Shown here in pieces: positions 16,248 to 22,869 of a DNA stretch of 64,000 nt. The stretch comes from an uncultured Latescibacterota bacterium (lineage in GTDB: Bacteria; Latescibacterota; UBA2968). The notes under the pieces are model-generated. The model was not told where the DNA came from, did no database searches, and saw only the letters and a program-made list of their open reading frames with translations. The first letter of the stretch is position 1. Every line of letters starts with the position of its first letter. The stretch covers positions 3,666,522-3,730,521 of the forward strand of contig OX638329.1 in assembly GCA_951812755.1 (NCBI GenBank). The letters run 5' to 3'. Made by a program: the position numbers and the translations under genes.

Positions 16248-18698
16248 CTAAAAAGACCGGGCAACTCGAAAACCGCTATAGTTGTACCGGTTCCCGGAGG
16301 TGAGCCTGCCGCGAAACGCAGAACGCAAGAGCCACGGTACGTTGTTCAAAGAACCACCACGCAACATGCGCCTGGCACAATTCCCAGACTCCCACGCAGA
16401 ACCGTCTGCAGGTGCCCCCCTGTAATTACCATTCCAACAATCCTGCACCCACTCCCACACATTGCCGTGCATGTCGTGAAGTCCCCATCTGTTGGCGCTG
16501 AACGATCCCACAGGGGCTGTCTCACTATAATCCCACTGACTGCCACAGCCATCGCAATTGGCCCGGTTGCGACCAATGCCGTTACCCCAACTATACATCG
16601 TCGTTGACCCAGCACGCGCCGCATATTCCCACTCTGCCTCGCTCGGCAATCGATAACTCTCCCCTGTCTGTGAGGATAGCCACTGCGTATAAGCCACTGC
16701 ATCATGCCACGACACATTGATTACGGGACGCCGTCCTCGACCAAAACCCCTGTCATCTACCCGCTCGCGTCCCGTCGCATCTGTGAAGGCGTCGTACTCC
16801 TCAAATGTCACCTCGTACTTCGACATTTCGAACGATGCGATACGCACACTATGCACAGGCTTCATAGAATCAGTACAGTCTATACCCGACACGCAGCCCA
16901 TCCGAAAACTCCCCGCTGGAATCGTTACCATCTCAGGCACTGGAAAACGCGGTTTGGTTGTTTCCACGATGAGTCGCGCTTTCGACCCGGCACCACCGCG
17001 ATGTCGCCAGACCTGTGTTTCCGTGTTCTCTCCGGTAACGCGAATCTCACCTGTGTTTTCGTCTATATAGCTACAGTTCCCTTTGTATCCCGTGCCGTTG
17101 AGGGCTGTCAGTTCTACCACATAGCTCTCTCCTCCCCGAACATTTAGAGTCTGGCAGTCCCACTCATTGACAATCTCTCCGGAAAATATGGTCCGCCCTT
17201 CCACATCAACGCGGATCTTATCCCCATCTTCGCACTCGTGGTCACGCACGCAAATTTTAAGGCTCCCCGTAGCACCCTTAATTTTCATCGGAAAGTCCCG
17301 GATGCCCTGATCGCCAGTGACGACCAGACACTTGCCCAGTGATAGATCAACACCCTCGGTACGCATCGTCTGCGCATCGCTATAGACAGAGCCATCTACA
17401 GCGGCAGAAAGCTCCAGTTCAGAATCTGGCCGAACCGCAATCTCGAATTGTCCATCAGCATCCGTCGTGGCTTTGGAACTCCCCACATAGTCTTTCCCGC
17501 GCGCTGTCACCTCTGCATTTCTCACTGGCTTCCCCTTCTGATCCTGGACACAGCCCTTCAGGGTTATCGACTCATACAGCACATCCGCATTCCACGTTGA
17601 AAAATGTCCCACGCTTCCCGTATAGGCCCACTTGCCATCTGCGGTTCTTTCCAGCACGGCTTCGCCTTCCTCAACCCAATAACCCGTTGCATCGGACCAG
17701 TAATACAACGGGATTGTTTTGGGAGCATCTTCAGGCCGCCGTCCCGAAGCAAGGGGAATCGAGATACTCGCCTGTTTCCCACTGGCGAGATTCAGCCGAT
17801 TGCCATTCGCACTCGCAAATTCCACATTCATCGCACCGAAAGACTCTATCGGCTCGGCCTCGCCTGTATCCGCATTCCACTGCTCCAGATCGCCCGGCAT
17901 CACCGAGGGATCTTTCGACGCATCCAGCACCGTGACCATCGCAGTTGCCTGTCCGGATGCAGCGCCTCCGCTATCTGTCACCAAAGCATTGGCAGACAGC
18001 GATACGACGGTTTGACCATCCACCTTTATCGCAGCATTATTTTCTAACCTGAACGGTTGCGTCACCTGAACCGGTATCATGGACAGATCAGCCGTTCTTC
18101 GGGATCCATCAGATACATCAACGATGATCGAGTGAGGCGCGAAGCCTGAGGCATTTGCATTGACAGTCAACCTGCCCGGATTGACCTGCACCTGAACAGA
18201 ATAGTTGCCATTCCTGTTCGTTTTGGCTTTGCCCACCCTGCGAGAGGTCTGACCCTGGTATTGGCTAACGGTAATGGTGCCGCCAGAGATGCCCCTGTAC
18301 GTCGCGTGGTTCTTGACAATTCCGGAAAGCGTAATCCCCAGTCGTCCGTATTTTGCTATTGTCACCATCACTTTGTCTGTTGCAGTTGCATTGTCGTCGT
18401 CCGTGACACGCAACCGAAACGTCAGGGTAACATCTCCCTCAACTTTTGGTGCGACAAAAGATGCAGATGCCTGATTCTCATTCGAGATCGACACGGAAGG
18501 TCCGGCGATCTGCTTCCAACGATAGGTATGGACCATTCCGTCCGGATCTGATGCACTTCCTCGGAGTGTCACCTTGTCGCCCACATCAACTATCTGATCG
18601 GATCCGGCTTGTGCGTTGGGTGGCAAGTTTGGCTTACAGCCTGCGAACGAGACCAGGGTCGCGAGTAATACTAACAGGCCCAATTTTTTGTGTCTCAT
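16248..18698 (-). CDS. Lipoprotein with PKD, carboxypeptidase-regulatory-like and SUMF1/FGE-type domains
   Basis: 816 residues. The signal ends in a lipobox (LVSFAGC, Cys20), so it should be anchored by lipid. A PKD domain (about 27-113) includes GSASDPDGMVHTYRWKQIAG. Ig-like and carboxypeptidase-regulatory modules follow (GISGGTITVSQYQG; GKPVRNAEVTARGKDY). The C-terminal 220 residues are a SUMF1/FGE-type domain: MVTIPAGSFRMG, PVINVSWHDAVAYTQWLS, YRLPSEAEWEYAARAG, GNVWEWVQDCWNG and MLRGGSLNN, ending YSGFRVARSF. The two copper-binding Cys of true formylglycine-generating enzymes are absent after the RGGS motif, so a binding rather than a sulfatase-activating role is likely. It is driven by the minus-strand sigma54 promoter at 18864-18880. 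Confidence 0.88.
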   Translation of the reverse strand: MRHKKLGLLVLLATLVSFAGCKPNLPPNAQAGSDQIVDVGDKVTLRGSASDPDGMVHTYRWKQIAGPSVSISNENQASASFVAPKVEGDVTLTFRLRVTDDDNATATDKVMVTIAKYGRLGITLSGIVKNHATYRGISGGTITVSQYQGQTSRRVGKAKTNRNGNYSVQVQVNPGRLTVNANASGFAPHSIIVDVSDGSRRTADLSMIPVQVTQPFRLENNAAIKVDGQTVVSLSANALVTDSGGAASGQATAMVTVLDASKDPSVMPGDLEQWNADTGEAEPIESFGAMNVEFASANGNRLNLASGKQASISIPLASGRRPEDAPKTIPLYYWSDATGYWVEEGEAVLERTADGKWAYTGSVGHFSTWNADVLYESITLKGCVQDQKGKPVRNAEVTARGKDYVGSSKATTDADGQFEIAVRPDSELELSAAVDGSVYSDAQTMRTEGVDLSLGKCLVVTGDQGIRDFPMKIKGATGSLKICVRDHECEDGDKIRVDVEGRTIFSGEIVNEWDCQTLNVRGGESYVVELTALNGTGYKGNCSYIDENTGEIRVTGENTETQVWRHRGGAGSKARLIVETTKPRFPVPEMVTIPAGSFRMGCVSGIDCTDSMKPVHSVRIASFEMSKYEVTFEEYDAFTDATGRERVDDRGFGRGRRPVINVSWHDAVAYTQWLSSQTGESYRLPSEAEWEYAARAGSTTMYSWGNGIGRNRANCDGCGSQWDYSETAPVGSFSANRWGLHDMHGNVWEWVQDCWNGNYRGAPADGSAWESGNCARRMLRGGSLNNVPWLLRSAFRGRLTSGNRYNYSGFRVARSF

Positions 18699-18715
18699 TT
18701 GATTACTTCCCGCAT
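18695..18715 (-). CDS. Six-codon leader ORF coupled to the lipoprotein gene
   Basis: The strongest Shine-Dalgarno upstream of the lipoprotein (AAAAGGAGAGACACC) points not at its ATG but at an ATG at 18715 that encodes only MREVIK. Its TGA overlaps the lipoprotein start as ATGA. The same leader precedes the 95-residue gene at 14098, where the frame stays open. Either this is translational coupling or the stump of an older start. Confidence 0.4.
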   Translation of the reverse strand: MREVIK

Positions 18716-18749
18716 GGTGTCTCTCCTTTTATCCATTTGATTTTATGAG

Positions 18750-18791
18750 AGGCTGGCAGAGATAGTCGTCTTGAAGCTATTCTGCCAGCCT
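18750..18791 (-). promoter_or_regulatory. Strong hairpin in the lipoprotein 5' leader
   Basis: AGGCTGGCAGA (18750-18760) and TCTGCCAGCCT (18781-18791) are perfect 11-base inverted arms, extended inward by GATAG and CTAT. It lies in the untranslated leader between the sigma54 promoter and the start codon and has no T tract, so it looks like an mRNA structure or processing signal rather than a terminator. Confidence 0.6.
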
Positions 18792-18863
18792 ATAAGACCA
18801 GGCCTGGTATGGGAGAGAACCCGCCCGGTCATCGCCCTGATGGGATCCGAAAGTAATTTATAG

Positions 18864-18880
18864 TTGCAAAAAGCGTGCCA
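18864..18880 (-). promoter_or_regulatory. Sigma54 promoter facing the lipoprotein gene
   Basis: On the minus strand the sequence is TGGCACGCTTTTTGCAA, an exact fit to the -24/-12 consensus TGGCAC-N5-TTGC. Transcription would start near 18854 and give a leader of about 155 bases before the lipoprotein gene at 18698. A mirror copy exists at 22560-22576. Confidence 0.85.
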
Positions 18881-18992
18881 ATGTGAGCGTTGTTTCAAAT
18901 AATGATATTCGTAAAGAGCTGTTTTTAATAAAGAAAAAGAGCCAGTCTGACTATATCATATCGTCGCAGAATAGTCGGATTGGCTCTTGTAT

Positions 18993-19030
18993 AAGACCTA
19001 TTACGGTCCCCAAAGACCTATTACGGTCCC
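18993..19030. promoter_or_regulatory. Tandem activator-site candidate
   Basis: AAGACCTATTACGGTCCC occurs twice with a 20-base period (close to two helical turns), 113-166 bases upstream of the left sigma54 promoter. This distance and phasing fit enhancer sites of an NtrC-type activator. The single right copy is at about 22431-22448. Binding by the product of 19223-22399 is inferred. Confidence 0.6.
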
Positions 19031-19051
19031 GAAACTCTATTACATCAGTCA

Positions 19052-19083
19052 GTAAAACACCCGGTTCTATCCGGGCATTTTAC
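19052..19083. terminator. Hairpin with T-rich flank between left repeat and activator gene
   Basis: GTAAAA-CA-CCCGG (19052-19064), loop TTCTAT, CCGGG-CA-TTTTAC (19071-19083). The GC stem is followed by TTTTA on the plus strand and mirrored by AAAA on the other, so it can act as a bidirectional terminator or insulator. The 19084-19222 gap that follows is AT-rich and presumably holds the activator's own promoter; no convincing -35/-10 pair could be fixed. Confidence 0.6.
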
Positions 19084-19222
19084 TTTGCCCATAAAGTTTA
19101 CAACCACTTATACCGATAGATAAATTTGTATTTGGATATTTGTCAATCAGGCTTATTTTTTACTTTGCAAATTTGAGATACACTATGAATTAGTTTTTTA
19201 TCTATATCATAAGGTTCTTTCT

Positions 19223-22200
19223 ATGATCAAGCCGCTTGACCGCACGGGCACCTGGCGAACTTATTCCATAGCCGATGGCCTGGCTGGAGTGCGCATTGAA
19301 CACATTGCCGAAGATAGCGAGGGCTATCTCTGGTTTGCCACATGGGACAACGGTGTTAGTCGCTTTGATGGGGACGAATTTCAAAATTTTACGCGACAGG
19401 ATGATCTTGTGAATGACCGCGTTTATTGTATTTCTGAGGACAGTCAGAAGCGATTGTGGTTCGGCACATCAAATGGCATCTGCTGGTACGATGGGACAAA
19501 TTTCCACCCTATGGAGGGCGAGGGGATTGCAGGTCGAACAGTGCAATCCATCCACGAAGACAAGGAGGGACGTATATGGTGTGGTGGTCAGCACACTCTG
19601 GGATATTACGATGGCACGGTCTTCCACGACATCATGCCGCTTGTTCCAGATTGGAATATCCCCCATTGCTGGGGCATTACTCAGGATCCACAAGGCCACC
19701 TGTGGTTTGGCTCTGAATATCCCCTCTGCTTTGACGGCACATCCTTTCATCGCTACGGAGAAGAAGAGGGTTTTTCCCCGGCTAAGATCAGCTATGCCGT
19801 GGGACAGGACACCACTGGCAAGATATGGATTGGTCAGCTTGGATATGGATCCAGGCTCTGGTGCTATGCTGATGGCAACTTCCATTCTGTGAATGTAGAT
19901 TTGCGGGGGTGGCTACGCAAAATTCAGTGCGACAGGGAAGGCCGGATGTGGTTCTGCACCCTGGAAGGAGCATGGTATCAGGATGGTGATGGATTCAGTA
20001 AGTTTACCCCTGCCGATGGTTTGCCCCATCCCGAAGTCATAGCTATGTTCCAGAATCGCGAGCATCAGTTGTGGTTCGCTACCTGGGGCGGCGTCAGGTT
20101 TTACGATGATCGTATCAGCGTTTTCGATCTCAATGTGGCGTTACCTCAAAACAACAGGTACGAAATCTCACAGATCGTGCAAGACAGTCGAGGTGATATA
20201 TGGGTAGGTTATACATCTCCAGTTCTCAGCAACCTGGACAAAAGCGTTTTTCGCTTCGATGGCGAGCACTTTAAATTCGTAAGCACTGAGGATGGCTCTG
20301 ATATCAACAACTGTTTCGCCATGTATGAGGACCATGATGGGGGCCTGTGGTTTGGTGGTCTCAATGGTCTGTTCCGTTACGATGGGAAGAAGATAAAAAA
20401 AATGCAAACAACCGCGGGTTTAGGCGAAAGAAGTGTCAGCGCAATCACTCAGGATACACAGGGGCAATTTCTTTTTGGTCATTGGGGAAATGATAACAAA
20501 AAAGAAAGAAAATCCCATTTTGTCAGCCCATTAAAGCTCATGTACCAGCGCGGCGAGCAGTTCCAAACCATTTTTGAAGAAAAGAAAAATAAAGATCGTT
20601 TCAGCCACATCGGCACTGTGATTGCCGGGCGCAATCACGAGGTCTATTTTTATTTATCTGAGAAAAACCTTTCAGGCACCAACCTGGGCTTCGCGCGCTG
20701 GCATCCCGAAGATGGCCTCAAGTTTTATGGGATTGAAGACAGGCTGATAGACCACGAGGTCAATGATTTGCTCTTAGACCGCAATGGCAACCTGTGGGTC
20801 GCCACTAAGAGTGGTCTTGCTTGCTTTGATGGCGTTGTCTTTCGTAACTACACGACCGAAGATGGTTTGCCGAGCAATCGCATCCGCTGCGTGTTCGAGG
20901 ATCGGCAAGGCCACCTCTGGCTCGGTACAGACGGGGGCGTGGTGCACTACGATGGCCAACTTTTCCAGACGATCAAGTCATCGCATATAGGACCGGTGTG
21001 CCAGATACTCGAAGATCGCGATGGAGCCTTCTGGTTTGGTACAGTTCAAAATTCTCTGGTGCGCTACCGTCCGCGACGGACACCACCCAGGGTTCGTCTG
21101 ATCCAAGTCGTTGCCGATAAGGTCTATGAGAATCTGAAAGAAGTCGTATCATCTACGACAGACCAGAATGTGACATTCGAGTATAAGGGCCTGAGTTTTT
21201 CCACACATCCGCGCGATATGCTCTACACCTATCGCCTGAAAGGATACGATCCCGACTGGCAGCCAGCGACCCGAAAGATGCGGGCGCATTATCGGGACTT
21301 GCCGCTGGGAGACTACACCTTTCAGGTCAGGGCGATAGATCGCGACCTCAATTACTCGGAAATAGCACAGACACAACTCTCGGTAGATATGGACCCGCGT
21401 ATTGAAGCACTCACCTTTGCACTCAACACTCAGGAAGGCAACAAATTTATCAGTCAGAGTGCGGCCCTGCATGAGTTTCAAATCCAACTCAGAAAGGTAG
21501 CATCCACTGACATGACCGTGTTAATTCTGGGCGAAACGGGTGTGGGTAAAGGACTGGCTGCACGGGTGTTACACGAACACAGTGCCCATAGAGATGGACC
21601 TTTTATACAGGTCAACTGCGGTGCTTTAACTGAAGCGCTGATTGATAGTGAACTGTTTGGTCACGAGAAGGGGGCTTTTACCAGCGCAGTTTCTCGCAGG
21701 CTGGGCAAGGTAGAATTGGCCAGGGGCGGCACGCTTTTTTTAGATGAGATCGGGGATATGACTCAGGAAACACAGGCCAGGCTGTTGCGCTTGCTGGAAG
21801 AGGGCACGTTTGAGCGCGTTGGAGGTAGCGAGACACTAAAGGCGCAGACGCGGATTGTGGCTGCGACGAATCGCGATTTGGAGGAGATGGTCAGTGCAGG
21901 TGATTTCCGCGAGGATCTGTATTATCGCTTCCAGGTTTTTCCGCTCTATTTATCCTCTTTGCGCGAGCGTAAAGAGGATATACCACACCTTGCCGAGTTT
22001 TTTAAGGATGGCATGGCAGCGCATATAGGCAAGCAAGTAGCTCCCTTGACATCAGAGGTGATAGAGGCGTTGCAAGCCTACGATTGGCCAGGCAATGTGC
22101 GGGAATTAGAGCATATGATACAGCGGGCAGTCATCTTGTGTGCTAATTCTCAAATCGCAGTGGGGGATCTGGGACTGCATCATTCTCGAATCGAAGATAA

Positions 22201-22399
22201 GGCTCAAGGTCTTAAGAGGCTGCCCCCAGATCAAGACCTCAACGTCGTGTCTTTGGACGAATTTGAACGTCGCTATATTCTCGGCGTACTCGAAGCCACC
22301 AACTATCAGATAAAGGGCCCTAAGGGCGCGGCGGCGCTGCTGGATTTACCACCATCTACCCTGTATAACAAAATGAAAAGACTGGGCATCAAAAATTAA
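19223..22399 (+). CDS. Sigma54-dependent activator with Reg_prop beta-propeller sensor
   Basis: 1058 residues. Residues 1 to about 625 are repeated Reg_prop blades (GYLWFATWDNGVSRFDG, RLWFGTSNGICWYDG, HLWLGTDGGVVHYDG). About 640-715 is a Y_Y_Y domain (YTYRLKGYDPDWQPA). The sigma54 AAA+ domain has Walker A GETGVGKG (from residue 770), the sigma54-contact loop GAFTSA (817-822; consensus GAFTGA), Walker B GGTLFLDEIGDM, REDLYYRFQVFPL and YDWPGNVRELEHMI. A Fis-type HTH ends it (KGAAALLDLPPSTLYNKMKR). There is no signal peptide or membrane segment and no kinase or receiver domain, so it is a cytoplasmic one-component activator. Such propellers usually sit in the periplasmic part of hybrid two-component sensors. 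It lies between mirrored sigma54 promoters that it probably controls. Confidence 0.92.
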   Translation: MIKPLDRTGTWRTYSIADGLAGVRIEHIAEDSEGYLWFATWDNGVSRFDGDEFQNFTRQDDLVNDRVYCISEDSQKRLWFGTSNGICWYDGTNFHPMEGEGIAGRTVQSIHEDKEGRIWCGGQHTLGYYDGTVFHDIMPLVPDWNIPHCWGITQDPQGHLWFGSEYPLCFDGTSFHRYGEEEGFSPAKISYAVGQDTTGKIWIGQLGYGSRLWCYADGNFHSVNVDLRGWLRKIQCDREGRMWFCTLEGAWYQDGDGFSKFTPADGLPHPEVIAMFQNREHQLWFATWGGVRFYDDRISVFDLNVALPQNNRYEISQIVQDSRGDIWVGYTSPVLSNLDKSVFRFDGEHFKFVSTEDGSDINNCFAMYEDHDGGLWFGGLNGLFRYDGKKIKKMQTTAGLGERSVSAITQDTQGQFLFGHWGNDNKKERKSHFVSPLKLMYQRGEQFQTIFEEKKNKDRFSHIGTVIAGRNHEVYFYLSEKNLSGTNLGFARWHPEDGLKFYGIEDRLIDHEVNDLLLDRNGNLWVATKSGLACFDGVVFRNYTTEDGLPSNRIRCVFEDRQGHLWLGTDGGVVHYDGQLFQTIKSSHIGPVCQILEDRDGAFWFGTVQNSLVRYRPRRTPPRVRLIQVVADKVYENLKEVVSSTTDQNVTFEYKGLSFSTHPRDMLYTYRLKGYDPDWQPATRKMRAHYRDLPLGDYTFQVRAIDRDLNYSEIAQTQLSVDMDPRIEALTFALNTQEGNKFISQSAALHEFQIQLRKVASTDMTVLILGETGVGKGLAARVLHEHSAHRDGPFIQVNCGALTEALIDSELFGHEKGAFTSAVSRRLGKVELARGGTLFLDEIGDMTQETQARLLRLLEEGTFERVGGSETLKAQTRIVAATNRDLEEMVSAGDFREDLYYRFQVFPLYLSSLRERKEDIPHLAEFFKDGMAAHIGKQVAPLTSEVIEALQAYDWPGNVRELEHMIQRAVILCANSQIAVGDLGLHHSRIEDKAQGLKRLPPDQDLNVVSLDEFERRYILGVLEATNYQIKGPKGAAALLDLPPSTLYNKMKRLGIKN

Positions 22400-22453
22400 A
22401 TTCGAATATCACTGATGTAATATAGTTTGGGGACCGTAATAGGTCTTATGTAA

Positions 22454-22510
22454 GAGCCAATCCGACTATACTGTGACGATATAATATAGTCAGACTGGCT
22501 CTTTTTCTTT
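22454..22510 (+). terminator. Terminator-like hairpin after the activator gene (also in left arm)
   Basis: GAGCCAATCCGACTAT (22454-22469) pairs with ATAGTCAGACTGGCTC (22486-22501) and is followed by TTTTTCTTT. On this side it can end the activator transcript. The copy in the left arm (18939-18986) keeps the same order relative to its promoter, where it has no gene to terminate, so the structure may also matter as DNA. Confidence 0.7.
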
Positions 22511-22559
22511 ATTTAAAACAATCCTTTATGATTATATATCTCTGAAATAACGCTCACAT

Positions 22560-22576
22560 TGGCACACTTTTTGCAT
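22560..22576 (+). promoter_or_regulatory. Sigma54 promoter facing the multicopper oxidase
   Basis: TGGCACACTTTTTGCAT fits TGGCAC-N5-TTGC exactly. Transcription would start near 22588. The leader 22588-22680 contains a small hairpin (GAAAC-GCAAG-GTTTC at about 22619-22633) and ends in GGGAGGGG before the small ORF at 22681. Confidence 0.85.
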
Positions 22577-22680
22577 TTGTAAACCATTTTTAGACCCCGC
22601 CAGAACCGGGAGCGACGTGAAACGCAAGGTTTCGCAGCCACAAGATCAAGTTGCAGTTCTATCTCAAAGGGAGGGGTTAA

Positions 22681-22869
22681 ATGTATAAGCACTTAAAAAT
22701 TGTCACACTCATTGGACTCTTCTTCGCAAGCCCTCTCAACCAATTCGGCAACAGCATCCGAAGCGGGGTAACTCCACTTTTTTCTTGCGTAATGGAACGT
22801 GCCACGAATTTCTGCTATCAAATAGAAATACAAGTGGATCATCCAAAGAAGGAGAAAGCATGCCTGTAG
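22681..22869 (+). CDS. Small ORF of 62 residues coupled to the multicopper oxidase
   Basis: It has a strong ribosome binding site (AAAGGGAGGGG) and begins like a signal or membrane segment (LKIVTLIGLFFASPL), then continues without recognisable homology and ends KKEKACL. It overlaps the oxidase start by 10 bases, so its translation would couple to the oxidase. It is the first frame after the right sigma54 promoter. It could be a real small exported peptide or the 5' stump of a replaced gene. Confidence 0.4.
   Translation: MYKHLKIVTLIGLFFASPLNQFGNSIRSGVTPLFSCVMERATNFCYQIEIQVDHPKKEKACL

Larger units (their letters stand above)
18864..19049. repeat. Left arm of the inverted repeat flanking the sigma54 activator
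   Basis: This 186-base segment matches the reverse complement of 22411-22576. In order from the left it holds the sigma54 promoter, the shared element CCAATGTGAGCGTT, a less conserved stretch, a 16-base-arm hairpin (18939-18986), two tandem copies of AAGACCTATTACGGTCCC (18993-19010 and 19013-19030, period 20) and CTATTACATCAGT. The right arm has one copy of the tandem unit. Around the hairpin and the unit I count by eye about five differences in 80 bases. Confidence 0.88.
22411..22576. repeat. Right arm of the inverted repeat flanking the sigma54 activator
   Basis: Reverse-complement counterpart of 18864-19049. It begins 11 bases after the activator stop codon and contains one activator-site unit, the 16-base-arm hairpin, a T-rich stretch and the outward sigma54 promoter. 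Both arms therefore present the same order (site, hairpin, promoter) to the gene lying outside them. Confidence 0.88.

Noticed and set aside
16248-18698. Sulfatase-activating enzyme (FGE)
   Set aside because: The fold motifs match but the copper-site Cys are missing and the protein is a lipoprotein.
19223-22399. Hybrid two-component system
   Set aside because: Reg_prop and Y_Y_Y domains suggested it, but no histidine kinase, receiver or membrane segment is present; the C-terminus is AAA+ plus HTH.
18864-22576. Interpretation of the flanking inverted repeats as a transposon
   Set aside because: The enclosed gene is a regulator, there is no transposase, and the repeats contain ordered promoter and site elements facing outward. 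No target-site duplication was seen. Mobility in trans cannot be excluded.
22588-22680. Riboswitch of the GEMM type in the multicopper oxidase leader
   Set aside because: The ACGCAA and GCAGCCA strings are reminiscent, but the paired elements and conserved loops of a c-di-GMP or cobalamin riboswitch could not be laid out. Only a small hairpin is supported.
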